Position numbers and translations under genes: made by a program. DNA of 64,000 nucleotides from Haloterrigena turkmenica DSM 5511 (GTDB lineage: Archaea > Halobacteriota > Halobacteria > Halobacteriales > Natrialbaceae): the NCBI RefSeq assembly GCF_000025325.1, contig NC_013745.1, positions 62,001 through 126,000 of the forward strand. Direction: 5' to 3'. The notes beneath the pieces were generated by a model, which worked only from the letters and a program-made list of their open reading frames with translations, ran no database searches and was not told the origin of the DNA. This document shows positions 1 through 8,904 of the stretch, piece by piece. Each line of letters opens with the position of its first letter. Position 1 is the stretch's first letter.

Positions 1-1
1 G

Positions 2-922
<921 letters not shown>

Positions 923-1040
923 CTCGGTCTACGGACTGGACCGCGGACGGTCTCTGCTCTGCCAGCGTTTCGTCGACGCGGTCGCTGGGTTCAACGGCGC
1001 CACGCCGGTCGCCCCTATCGATCGGTCGCGTTCGCTCCCG

Positions 1041-1793
1041 TCAGCGCCAGTTCAGCACGGTCGCAATCGCCTCGTCGGCGTCGCCGACCGGCGAGAACTC
1101 GCAGCCGACGTAGCCGTCGTACCCCGCCTCATCGATCGCCGCGAAGACGGTCTCGTAGTCGAGTTCGCCGGTGCCTGGTTCGTGCCGTCCGGGAACGTCG
1201 GCGACGTGAATGTGGCCGATTCGGTCGACGTTCTCCGTGATCGCTCGAACGACGTCTCCCTCAGTGATCTGCTGATGGTAGACGTCGTACAGCAGCCGAA
1301 CGTTCGGCGAGTCGACCGCGTCGACGATCTCGAGCCCCTCGGCGGACGTCTCGAGGTAGTTGCCGGGGTGATCGACCGCCGTATTCAACGGTTCCAGCGC
1401 GATCGTTACGTCCGCCGCTTCGGCGTCGAGTGCGACCCGCGAGAGGACGTCGACGATCGCGCCGCGCTGGGTCGCCCGATCCAGTCCCTCCTGATCCGGT
1501 CCGCTCGTCGCGATGAGCGTGGGAATGCCGAGGTCGGCCGCCGTCTCGATCGACTCGCGGATCGTCTCGACGGCGTCGTCGGTTGCCTCGGGATCGGTGA
1601 GCGTCCCGTCCGCGACGCAGCCGGCGATCGGAATCTCGGCTTCGGCGGCGGCGCGCTCGAGCCGCTCGAGGTCCTTCCCGCGCCAGTCCCAGAACTCGAC
1701 GGCGTCGGCGCCCGCCGCGGCGGCCCGTGCGATCCGCTCGTGGAACGGCTCGTCGTCGTACACCAGCTCCACGCAGACGGAGACCGCCGGCAT
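1041..1793 (-). CDS. sugar phosphate isomerase/epimerase-like TIM-barrel protein (hydroxypyruvate isomerase type)
   Basis: A 250-residue TIM barrel of the xylose isomerase-like (AP endonuclease 2) superfamily. Visible family features are the N-terminal VELVYDD and AVEFWDW strands, LEPLN carrying the metal-binding Glu, LLYDVYHQQ carrying a metal Asp/His, HIHVADVPGR and the terminal GCEFSP Glu. Hydroxypyruvate isomerase and keto-sugar epimerases share this pattern, so the substrate is uncertain. The start codon abuts the stop of a 42-codon ORF (TAA-ATG), which suggests co-translation. It lies downstream of the GH127 gene on the same strand, in line with a role in sugar or aldonate metabolism. 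Confidence 0.8.
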   Translation of the reverse strand: MPAVSVCVELVYDDEPFHERIARAAAAGADAVEFWDWRGKDLERLERAAAEAEIPIAGCVADGTLTDPEATDDAVETIRESIETAADLGIPTLIATSGPDQEGLDRATQRGAIVDVLSRVALDAEAADVTIALEPLNTAVDHPGNYLETSAEGLEIVDAVDSPNVRLLYDVYHQQITEGDVVRAITENVDRIGHIHVADVPGRHEPGTGELDYETVFAAIDEAGYDGYVGCEFSPVGDADEAIATVLNWR

Positions 1794-1922
1794 TTACTCG
1801 CCCGCCCTCGCCGCGGCGTGGTGATACGCCATCGGGTAGCCGTCTTCGTCGGGACCGTCGGGACTGTCGGGGTCGGTTTCGGTTCCGGTGGCGGTGCCGA
1901 TCACGGTGACTCGATGGAACAT
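1794..1922 (-). CDS. small acidic leader ORF abutting the TIM-barrel gene (42 aa)
   Basis: This short ORF starts at an ATG 24-29 nt downstream of a TATA box and ends with a TAA immediately followed by the ATG of the TIM-barrel gene. The peptide begins MFHRVTVIGT, has an Asp/Pro/Gly-rich centre and ends in AAARAGE. The spacing suggests a leaderless transcript whose first product is this peptide, with the downstream gene translated by coupling. No family is recognised. It could be only a translated leader. Confidence 0.5.
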   Translation of the reverse strand: MFHRVTVIGTATGTETDPDSPDGPDEDGYPMAYHHAAARAGE

Positions 1923-1945
1923 ATGCCCTGATACCGGGGGACACT

Positions 1946-1951
1946 GTATAA
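1946..1951 (-). promoter_or_regulatory. TATA box for the leader ORF and TIM-barrel gene
   Basis: On the minus strand this reads TTATAC, 24-29 nt before the ATG at 1922, the distance expected for a leaderless archaeal transcript. Confidence 0.5.
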
Positions 1952-2015
1952 CAATTGTCACCGGTAGTCCACGTCGGTTCGGGCTCGGCAGTTCGAACGG
2001 GAAGATCGGATACCG

Positions 2016-3941
2016 CTACGACCGAATCCAGACTCTCATCGCTCCCGGCTCGCGGTTGTCCCACGCGTAGTACGGGACCGCCGTGAACTCGGTTCGTTCT
2101 CGAGCCGTTTCGTCGGCCGGCCGGTACAGTCGGCCGTCCCAACCCGCCCGGTCCGGCACGCTCGCTTCGCCCTCGATGACCGTGACGCCCTCGAGTAGGT
2201 CCGGTCGGTGCGTCGTCGAGGTGGGCGACGGATCCTCGTACTGGTGGAGCGGCCGGTCGTTGTCGATCGCCTCGAGGCAGTAGACGAGCGGCCCGCGTTT
2301 GAGGGCGACGCGACCGGCGTCGGCCGCCACGTCAGGATGGGCTTCCAGCCGCGTGACCGTCTGCTCGAAGGTCAGCTCGATCCGGTCGTCGTCCCACACC
2401 CGTTCGATCTCGAGGTAGCCCTCGGACGGCGTCTCGACCGACTCGCCGTTTACCGTCACCGTCGACGACTCGGCCCACTCCGGGATGCGGAGTCGGAGCG
2501 GCACCGACGCCCCGTCGGCGTCGACGTCGACGGTCACCTCGCCCGACCACGGGAGGGAGCTGTCCTGCGATAGCTCGACGGTCGCGCCGTCGACCGCCGT
2601 CGTGACGCTACTGCCGAGGTACTGATTGACGTAGATCGCCGAGTCCCGCTGGCTGTAGACGTATTCGCCCAGCGACGCGAGCAGCCGGGCCGCGTTCGGC
2701 GGACAGCACGCGCAGGTGAACCAACCCTTTCGGTGGTGGTCGCCGTCGCTCTCGAGGGGATTCTCGTAGAAGAACTCGGTCCCGTCCAGCGAGACGCCGG
2801 CGAGGAAGCCGTTGTACAGCGTCCGCTCGATGAGGTCGGCGTACTTCGCCTCGCCGGAGAGTTCGAACAGCCGCTGGTTCCAGTAGACGCTCCCGATCGC
2901 GGCGCAGGTCTCGGCGTAGGCGTCGTTCCTGAGGTCGTAGTCCGTCGTGAACCCCTCGTGGGCTTCCTCGGGACCGAGCCCGCCGGTGACGTACATCCGC
3001 TTTGTCGTCATGTTCGTCCAGAGGCGCTCGAGGGACTCGATCAACTCGTCTTCGCCCGTCTCGATGGCGAGGTCCGTCGCGGCCGCGAACAGGTACATCG
3101 CCCTGACGGAGTGGCCTTCGACGGTCTCCTGGTCCCGGAGCGGCTCGTGGGCCTGGGCGTACCGCCCGTCGTACGTTCCGTCCTCGTGGGTGAAGACGTC
3201 CCGTGCGGCAGGAATGATAGAACCGTCCTCGTACTCGCCGCCGCCGAGCGTCTCCGGATTGTCGATCTCCCACGCCAGTCGGTCGTCCTTCCCGCGGAGG
3301 TCGATGAAGTACTTCGCGAGCTCGAGATACCGCGTCTCGTCGGTGACCCGGTAGAGCTTCAGGAGCGCCAGTTCGATCTCCTCGTGGCCGGGAACGCCCT
3401 CGACCTCGTCGCCGAAGACGTCGTCGACAAGATCTGCGAAGTCGACCGCCACCTCGAGCAGCGTCTCCTTCTCCGTTGCACGGTAGTGGGCGACCGCGGC
3501 CTCAATCAGATGCCCGGCGCAGTAGAGTTCGTGCATCATGTGGAGGTTCGTCCACCGGTTCTCGGGTTCGACCAGCGAGAAGTACGTGTTCAGATAGCCG
3601 TCGGGCTGCTGTGCGTCGGCGATCAGCGAGATGACCCCGTCGACCTTCGCTTCCAGCTCCGGATCGTCGCGCTGGGCGAGCACGTACGAGGCGGCTTCGA
3701 TCCACTTGTACGCGTCCGTGTCCTGAAACCACATCCCCTGAAAGTCGCCGGACTCCCCGGCGGCGACGCGCCGGAAGTTCTCGAGGGAGCCCGACTCCTC
3801 GAGTTGTTCGTACTGGTACTCGATCGTCACGTCCCTGTTTCGCTCCCGTCGCGGCGACCAAAATCCGTCGTCGATCGCGACTTCGGAGAGCGAAATCCCG
3901 TCCGTAACCGCATCTCGTGGACCCATGCGTGTAGTTCCCAA
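2016..3941 (-). CDS. GH127 beta-L-arabinofuranosidase
   Basis: A 641-residue protein of the DUF1680/GH127 family. It carries the features of the Zn/Cys active site known from Bifidobacterium HypBA1: a Glu-x-Cys pair in AETCAAIGSVYWNQR (around residue 343) and the double Cys in FTCACCPPNAAR (around residue 415). The N-terminal half is the (alpha/alpha) barrel (WFQDTDAYKWIEA, YLNTYF) and the C-terminal third is beta-sandwich. It should remove beta-L-arabinofuranose from arabino-oligosaccharides. No signal peptide is seen, so it acts in the cytoplasm on imported sugars. The ATG at 3941 is chosen over the one at 3926 because a TATA element sits 22-29 nt upstream. It is divergent from the IclR regulator. 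Confidence 0.9.
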   Translation of the reverse strand: MGTTRMGPRDAVTDGISLSEVAIDDGFWSPRRERNRDVTIEYQYEQLEESGSLENFRRVAAGESGDFQGMWFQDTDAYKWIEAASYVLAQRDDPELEAKVDGVISLIADAQQPDGYLNTYFSLVEPENRWTNLHMMHELYCAGHLIEAAVAHYRATEKETLLEVAVDFADLVDDVFGDEVEGVPGHEEIELALLKLYRVTDETRYLELAKYFIDLRGKDDRLAWEIDNPETLGGGEYEDGSIIPAARDVFTHEDGTYDGRYAQAHEPLRDQETVEGHSVRAMYLFAAATDLAIETGEDELIESLERLWTNMTTKRMYVTGGLGPEEAHEGFTTDYDLRNDAYAETCAAIGSVYWNQRLFELSGEAKYADLIERTLYNGFLAGVSLDGTEFFYENPLESDGDHHRKGWFTCACCPPNAARLLASLGEYVYSQRDSAIYVNQYLGSSVTTAVDGATVELSQDSSLPWSGEVTVDVDADGASVPLRLRIPEWAESSTVTVNGESVETPSEGYLEIERVWDDDRIELTFEQTVTRLEAHPDVAADAGRVALKRGPLVYCLEAIDNDRPLHQYEDPSPTSTTHRPDLLEGVTVIEGEASVPDRAGWDGRLYRPADETARERTEFTAVPYYAWDNREPGAMRVWIRS

Positions 3942-3962
3942 TCGTTCGTATCGGCCAGTTGG

Positions 3963-3970
3963 TCATAAAT
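3963..3970 (-). promoter_or_regulatory. TATA box for GH127 gene
   Basis: ATTTATGA on the minus strand, 22-29 nt upstream of the ATG at 3941. Confidence 0.5.
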
Positions 3971-4596
3971 GTTGGCGAAACGACGATGCGGTCGCGGAGA
4001 GCGCAACGCTGCGCGTAAGAGTCGGAACTCGAGGCGCTCGGGCAGTGACCGACGATAGTCTCGGGCGGGCACACGAGCGCCGATCGGTTGCGGGGCGCGA
4101 TCGCATCCGTTCGCTCACGCTGGGCCCATACGGCGCAGCGAACCAGTGGGTGTGGCGCTATAGACGCACTCGTTCTGCCGTCGAGCCGAGACTAACGGTC
4201 ATACGACCGTAACGTTCCGTAGCATACAATGCTATTCTCTATGTTTGAACAACCGTCTCTAAATCTGGACAAGTCGTGTTAACGGTTACCGAGACTCAAT
4301 TCGAAACGGTGTGCCGCTATAGCGGCGAATAACGCAGTGTCTCTTCGTCACACACGGGTTCAGATACCGGAGAAGAACAGGTTTTACATACATACTATTG
4401 TAATATTCGCCAATTCGCCTCGACAATACGGCGTTCTGTATAGTGGAAGCCCCTTCTCTATTCCTAGCAGAGAGGGCACTCCTGGAGAACGGCATGCTGT
4501 CTGTTCCTGTATCGGCGATACCGACCGCTGCCGTTCAGTGATAGAGAAGATTCGCCGATCCCTTGAGAAAGCGGCGCGTCTCAACCAGAACAAAAA
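3971..4596. other. intergenic regulatory region between GH127 and IclR genes
   Basis: About 600 nt with no convincing gene. The ORF that extends the IclR frame upstream lacks haloarchaeal composition. The stretch becomes AT-rich from about 4200 and holds the 14-bp palindrome at 4313-4326. It lies between divergent genes of one pathway, so it is the natural place for operators. Confidence 0.5.
4313..4326. promoter_or_regulatory. perfect 14-bp palindrome, candidate operator
   Basis: GCCGCTATAGCGGC is its own reverse complement. It sits in the divergent GH127/IclR gap, ~310 nt before the IclR start. A role as an IclR binding site is inference. Confidence 0.35.
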
Positions 4597-4601
4597 TTAT
4601 A
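4597..4601 (+). promoter_or_regulatory. TATA box for IclR gene
   Basis: TTATA, 24-28 nt before the ATG at 4625. It decides the start against the in-frame ATGs upstream at 4610 and 4337. Confidence 0.5.
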
Positions 4602-4624
4602 GTGGTTCAATGCATAGGGAGACC

Positions 4625-5386
4625 ATGGCAGAACCGAAACATCCGGTCCGGACGGTCGACAGAGCGATGGAGATCGTGGAGATCATTCAGGAACTCGACG
4701 GTGCGGGCGTCTCAGAGATCGCTGAGCAGGTCGATATCGGCAAGAGCGCGGTTCACAACCACCTGAACACGCTCGTGAACAGGGAGTACCTCGTCAAGGA
4801 GGGCGACGAGTACCAGATCGGTCTCTCGTTCCTCGGCCTCGGCGCGTACGCTCGAGACCGAACCCAGATCTACGAGACGGCGCGATCCGAGATCGACAAG
4901 CTCGCGAACGAAACCGGTGAGTTGGCGAACCTCCTCGTCGAGAAAAACGGGATGGGGATCTACCTCTATCAGGCGCAGGGCCAAAACGCCGTGGAGCTCG
5001 ATACGCACGAGGGCAAGCAGGTCAGACTGCACTGCACCGGACTGGGCAAGTCAATCCTCGCCTTCCGACCCCGCGACGAAGTCACCGAGATTCTCGACAA
5101 GCACGGGATGCCCAAGATGACCGAGCAGACGATCACGGACCGCGACCAACTGTTCAACGAACTCGACCAGATCCGAGAGCAGAAGTACGCGGTCGACAAC
5201 GAGGAGCGTCTCGCCGGCCTCTGCTGTGTCTCCGCGCCCATTACGAACGGCGAGGAACGGAGCATCGGCGCTATCAGCGTCGCCTGTCCAGTCCACCGGA
5301 TCAGCGAGGAGCGGTTCTACGAGGAGCTCCCGGACGCCGTCCTCGGCACCGCGAACGTCATCGAACTCGAGCACAACTACTCCTAA
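4625..5386 (+). CDS. IclR family transcriptional regulator, XacR-like
   Basis: A 253-residue IclR regulator with an N-terminal winged helix-turn-helix (about residues 6-70; recognition region VDIGKSAVHNHLNTL) and a C-terminal GAF-like effector domain (residues ~80-250; HCTGLGKSILAF, AGLCCVSAPI, ISVACPVHR). In Haloferax volcanii the IclR protein XacR controls the xylose/arabinose genes. This one sits among the same pathway genes, so it probably senses a pentose or a pathway intermediate. The start at 4625 is set by the TATA box at 4597-4601. The SMP-30 lactonase gene follows on the same strand after ~100 nt. Confidence 0.9.
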   Translation: MAEPKHPVRTVDRAMEIVEIIQELDGAGVSEIAEQVDIGKSAVHNHLNTLVNREYLVKEGDEYQIGLSFLGLGAYARDRTQIYETARSEIDKLANETGELANLLVEKNGMGIYLYQAQGQNAVELDTHEGKQVRLHCTGLGKSILAFRPRDEVTEILDKHGMPKMTEQTITDRDQLFNELDQIREQKYAVDNEERLAGLCCVSAPITNGEERSIGAISVACPVHRISEERFYEELPDAVLGTANVIELEHNYS

Positions 5387-5484
5387 CTCCGTCTCCCGAC
5401 CGTTCCTCGCCGGTCTTCCCGAATCGCCCGTCGAAACTGCTGCGCGGAGATATCTTCAAGTGATAGTGGCGACACGAACGGGGT

Positions 5485-6357
5485 ATGACCCGACTCCAAC
5501 GCGTCGCGGACACGCAACACGACACGGGCGAAGGACCGCTGTGGCATCCCGACGAGGACTGCCTGTACTGGGTCGATATCCCGGCGGGCGAACTGTACCG
5601 GTACGATCCGGACGCTGAAACGCACGCGCTCGCGTACGAAACCGACGGCGACCAGCCGATCGGCGGCTTCACGATCCAGGCCGACGGCTCGCTGTTGCTC
5701 TTCCAGAACGGTCGAGTCAGTCGCTGGCAGCCGGGTTCGGAATCGGCGACGCTCGTCACCGAAGTCGACGCCGACACGCGCTTTAACGACGTCATCGCGG
5801 ATCCCGAGGGGCGGGTCTTTTGCGGGACGATGCCCGGCGAGAACTCGCTGGGCGATCTCTATCGGCTCGACGTCGATGCCACCGTCACGACCGTCGTCGG
5901 GGACGTCGACATCGCGAACGGCATGGGCTTTACCGCCGACCTCGAGACGTTCTACTTCACCGAGTCGGAGGCCCACCGGATTTACGCGTTCGACTACGAC
6001 CGGGAGACCGGCGCGCTCTCGAACCGACGGACGTTCGTCGAGACGCCCGACGACGACGGGGTTCCGGACGGGCTGACCGTCGACGAGGACGACTACGTCT
6101 GGTCGGCGCGGTGGAACGGCGGCCGCGCGGTTCGGTACGACCGATCCGGAGAACCGATCGCCGAGATCGCCGTTCCGGCACGAAAGGTGTCCTCAGTCAC
6201 GTTCGCTGGCCCCGAATACGACGACCTGTACCTGACGACGGCGCTCGAGGGCGGCGATCGGGAGGAAGAAGGCGACGGTGCCGGCGCGCTCTTCCGAGCC
6301 ACGGGGCTCGAGACCGGCGGCAGCGAGACGTTCCGTTCGCGAGTCAGGACGGAGTGA
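5485..6357 (+). CDS. SMP-30/gluconolactonase family sugar lactonase
   Basis: A 290-residue six-bladed beta-propeller of the SMP-30/regucalcin family. The divalent-metal ligands appear as GEGPLWHP (Glu), RFNDVIADPEGR (Asn), IANGMGF (Asn) and VPDGLTVDEDD (Asp). It hydrolyses aldono-1,4/1,5-lactones produced by sugar dehydrogenases. In this locus it is best read as the xylono/arabinonolactonase step (the XacC role). It is cytoplasmic, with no signal peptide. It converges on the SDR gene, with an 18-nt gap between stops. Confidence 0.88.
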   Translation: MTRLQRVADTQHDTGEGPLWHPDEDCLYWVDIPAGELYRYDPDAETHALAYETDGDQPIGGFTIQADGSLLLFQNGRVSRWQPGSESATLVTEVDADTRFNDVIADPEGRVFCGTMPGENSLGDLYRLDVDATVTTVVGDVDIANGMGFTADLETFYFTESEAHRIYAFDYDRETGALSNRRTFVETPDDDGVPDGLTVDEDDYVWSARWNGGRAVRYDRSGEPIAEIAVPARKVSSVTFAGPEYDDLYLTTALEGGDREEEGDGAGALFRATGLETGGSETFRSRVRTE

Positions 6358-6375
6358 GAGCGGTCGCGCTGGCGG

Positions 6376-7149
6376 TCAGAACGCGCTGTCGGCGAAGCCG
6401 CCGTCGATCGTGACGATCTCGCCGGTCACGAACGAACTGGCGTCGCTGCCGAGGTAGATTGCCGCGCCGACGATCTCCTCGCGCTCGGCGACCCGTCCGA
6501 GCGGGGTCCGCTCGTCGATGCGCTCGCGCTTCTCGGTTCCTTCGGCGTACGTGTCCGCGTTCTGGGGCGTGATGACGAATCCCGGCGCGATCGCGTTGAC
6601 TCTGATATCTGGTGCGAGTTCCTTCGCGGACGCGCGCGTGAAGGCTTCGACGCCGCCCTTGGCGGCGGTGTACGCCGGCAGGTTCGCCATCGAGAGTCGC
6701 GCCGTCAGCGAGGAGATGTTGATGATCGATCCGCCCTCCTCCATCGCCGGCGCGAAGGCCTGGGTCACCCGACGGACGCCGTCCAGCGCGACGTCGGTGA
6801 CGAAGTCCCAGTCCTCGTCGGAGATGTCCCGAACCGACTCTCGGGAGATCGCTCCCTGCGACGCGACGACGATGTCGACGCCGCCGAGTTCGTCGACGGC
6901 CGTCTCGCGGACGGCCTCGAGCGAGTCAGTGTCGGTGACGTCGCAGGTGACCCGCGCCGTCTCGACGCCGCGGTCTTCGATCTCCGCCGCGGTTTCCTCG
7001 ACTTTCTCCTCGCCGCGACTCGTCGCGATGACGTCGGCGCCCTCCTCGGCGAAGCCGAGGGCGATCGCCTGTCCGATTCCGCTCGTCCCGCCGATGACGA
7101 CGGCTCGTTTGCCACTGACGGTCACTGGGCTGTGTTGGTAGTCGACCAT
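6376..7149 (-). CDS. SDR family oxidoreductase (candidate pentose/aldose dehydrogenase)
   Basis: A classical short-chain dehydrogenase of 257 residues. The Rossmann motif GGTSGIG lies near residue 18. The NNAG-equivalent is ASQG. The catalytic Ser is in INISSLTA, YTAAK gives Tyr/Lys, and DGGFADSAF ends the protein. The start at 7149 (MVDYQHS) is preferred because the longer frame adds ~46 residues unlike the family. The NAD(P) preference and sugar substrate are not readable. The neighbouring lactonase makes a sugar 1-dehydrogenase plausible, as L-arabinose dehydrogenase of H. volcanii also belongs to the SDR superfamily. Confidence 0.85.
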   Translation of the reverse strand: MVDYQHSPVTVSGKRAVVIGGTSGIGQAIALGFAEEGADVIATSRGEEKVEETAAEIEDRGVETARVTCDVTDTDSLEAVRETAVDELGGVDIVVASQGAISRESVRDISDEDWDFVTDVALDGVRRVTQAFAPAMEEGGSIINISSLTARLSMANLPAYTAAKGGVEAFTRASAKELAPDIRVNAIAPGFVITPQNADTYAEGTEKRERIDERTPLGRVAEREEIVGAAIYLGSDASSFVTGEIVTIDGGFADSAF

Positions 7150-7352
7150 ACGGCAAGCGAGACCGTGCGCCCTCATTACGTTTACCCTCTCGAGCGGGGC
7201 CGAACGGCCGACCGCAGAAATGGGACGCCCAATCGCAATCGACGAGGGCTGTCGATCACATCCGTCAGTGATCCGTATCTGGGGCACCGGCGAGGGAGTG
7301 TTCAGATAGGCAATGTCCGACTGGAACGGAATGGACTCTCCACATTTTTCTC

Positions 7353-7362
7353 AAAAATACTT
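7353..7362 (+). promoter_or_regulatory. TATA-like element for HalOD1 gene
   Basis: AAAATACTTT, about 19-28 nt before the ATG at 7381. Confidence 0.4.
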
Positions 7363-7380
7363 TTCCGTTCCGCTACCGTC

Positions 7381-7647
7381 ATGCTCGAGCAACGCATGAG
7401 CAATACATCCCGATCGATAGAGACGGCTGTGTCGACGAAACTCGTCCAGCGCGTTGCGGCAGTCACGGATCAAACGGTGACTGAGTTACCGCCCTTATAC
7501 GAGACGATCGATCCGGAGGCACTCGACGCCGTTATCGATTCGGCCGCGACGGACGAGTCGTCGCTGAAGGTCCAATTCACATATTCGGGCTGTCAAATCA
7601 GTGTCTCCGGAGCTGGAGCCGTCCGCATCGAACGGGATGGCTGTTAG
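7381..7647 (+). CDS. HalOD1 output-domain protein
   Basis: An 88-residue protein consisting almost only of the haloarchaeal HalOD1 output domain. Family-like segments are TELPPLYETIDPEALDAVI, the short LKVQFTYSGCQISVSGAG strand region and a terminal V-R-I-E. These proteins are common small haloarchaeal signalling or regulatory proteins whose biochemical role is unknown. The TATA position supports the start at 7381; an ATG at 7396 is the alternative. It stands alone between the SDR and MDR genes. Confidence 0.75.
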   Translation: MLEQRMSNTSRSIETAVSTKLVQRVAAVTDQTVTELPPLYETIDPEALDAVIDSAATDESSLKVQFTYSGCQISVSGAGAVRIERDGC

Positions 7648-7750
7648 TACCGGTCGAGGTTGTAGTGGCTGCTAGCCATCGGTAGTACACCCCGCTCCCA
7701 GCCGAACTCGTCACGGTTTCCGAATAGGGCTGTCGGCAAACCCCACAGAA

Positions 7751-7756
7751 TTATAA
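7751..7756 (+). promoter_or_regulatory. TATA box for MDR dehydrogenase
   Basis: TTATAA, 24-29 nt upstream of the ATG at 7780. Confidence 0.55.
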
Positions 7757-7779
7757 CTGCGGGCGAACGATGCGGTACC

Positions 7780-8823
7780 ATGCGTGGATTAGCCAAGACC
7801 AGTCGCAGCCAGGGAGCCATGGAACTCATCGAGCGTGACCGTCCGGAGCCGGAACCGGACGAGGCGCTGATCGAAGTCGATTACGCGGGACTCTGTGGCA
7901 GCGATGCGGGTATTTACGAGTTCGAATCGGCGTTCGAGCGGATGGAACTGCCGACGGTCATCGGCCACGAGTACTCGGGTCGTGTCGTCGAGGTCGGCGA
8001 CGCCGTGACGAAGTTCGCGGTCGGCGACCGGGTCGTCGAGCGGCCGATCCGCGGCTGTGGCGACTGCTACCAGTGCGAGATCGGCGAATCGAACGTCTGC
8101 CAGGACGCGGTCATCACGGGCGTAGACCACGACGGCGCCTACGAGCCCTATATCGCCGTCCCCGAGGATGCGCTCCACCCCGTCCCCGACAGCGTCGAAC
8201 AGCAACACGCGGCGATGGTCGAACCGACCAGCATCGCTACCCGCGCCGTCATCCAGAACTCCCGCGTGCGCGCCGGTACGCGGGTCCTCGTCGAGGGACC
8301 CGGCCCGATCGGGCTCCTCACCGCCCAGGTCGCCCGCGCACAGGGCGGCGAGGTCGTCGTCAGCGGCGTCGGTCAGGACGCCGAGTACCGTCTTCCCCTC
8401 GCTGAGGAACTCGGGTTCGAGACGCTCAATATCGCTGACGACGATCTCGACGCCGTCCGCGACGAACTGACCGACGGCGTTGGCTACGACGTCGTCTTCG
8501 ACACAACGGGCCACCCGTCGGGGCTGCCGTCGGCCGTCGACGAGGTCCGGAAGGGCGGCCAGATCGTCCTCATCGGACAGACCGGCGAGACGACGATGCC
8601 CTACTCACCGCTCGTCCGCTCGGAGATCGACCTGCAGTGTTCCTACGCGTCGAAGTACGAGGACTTCGAGAACGCGTTGCGCCTGATCGACACGGGCGAC
8701 GTCGACGCCGAGACGTTCATCGACGATCGGTTCTCGCTGTTGGACGCCGACGAGGCCTTCGAGACGTTCGTCGGCGGCGGCACCTGCAAGCCCGTCTTCG
8801 ACGTCTCGGTACTGCGCGACTGA
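7780..8823 (+). CDS. zinc-dependent MDR alcohol/sugar dehydrogenase
   Basis: A 347-residue medium-chain dehydrogenase. Catalytic zinc ligands are in LCGSDAG (Cys) and GHEYSG (His/Glu). The structural zinc lobe is CGDCYQCEIGESNVC, slightly shortened to three clear Cys plus a distal one. The nucleotide-binding motif is GPGPIGLL near residue 170. Relatives include threonine, sorbitol and archaeal glucose dehydrogenases. Here it is a candidate sugar or polyol dehydrogenase feeding the lactonase and dehydratase. A T5 run (8836-8840) just after the stop may terminate it before the separate promoter of the dehydratase gene. Confidence 0.88.
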   Translation: MRGLAKTSRSQGAMELIERDRPEPEPDEALIEVDYAGLCGSDAGIYEFESAFERMELPTVIGHEYSGRVVEVGDAVTKFAVGDRVVERPIRGCGDCYQCEIGESNVCQDAVITGVDHDGAYEPYIAVPEDALHPVPDSVEQQHAAMVEPTSIATRAVIQNSRVRAGTRVLVEGPGPIGLLTAQVARAQGGEVVVSGVGQDAEYRLPLAEELGFETLNIADDDLDAVRDELTDGVGYDVVFDTTGHPSGLPSAVDEVRKGGQIVLIGQTGETTMPYSPLVRSEIDLQCSYASKYEDFENALRLIDTGDVDAETFIDDRFSLLDADEAFETFVGGGTCKPVFDVSVLRD

Positions 8824-8870
8824 GTACCACCGCGATTTTTCTCGTCGGACGCGATCGTCTGAGACGGAAG

Positions 8871-8878
8871 TTTTAGTA
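8871..8878 (+). promoter_or_regulatory. TATA-like element for aldonate dehydratase gene
   Basis: TTTTAGTA, 27-34 nt before the ATG at 8905. Confidence 0.4.
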
Positions 8879-8904
8879 GTGCCTGTTGTAATCTACCACT
8901 GTAG

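Noticed and set aside
2733-3968. Very long antisense ORF opposite the GH127 gene
   Set aside because: High GC content produces long open frames opposite real genes; the GH127 frame has clear family motifs and the antisense frame has none.
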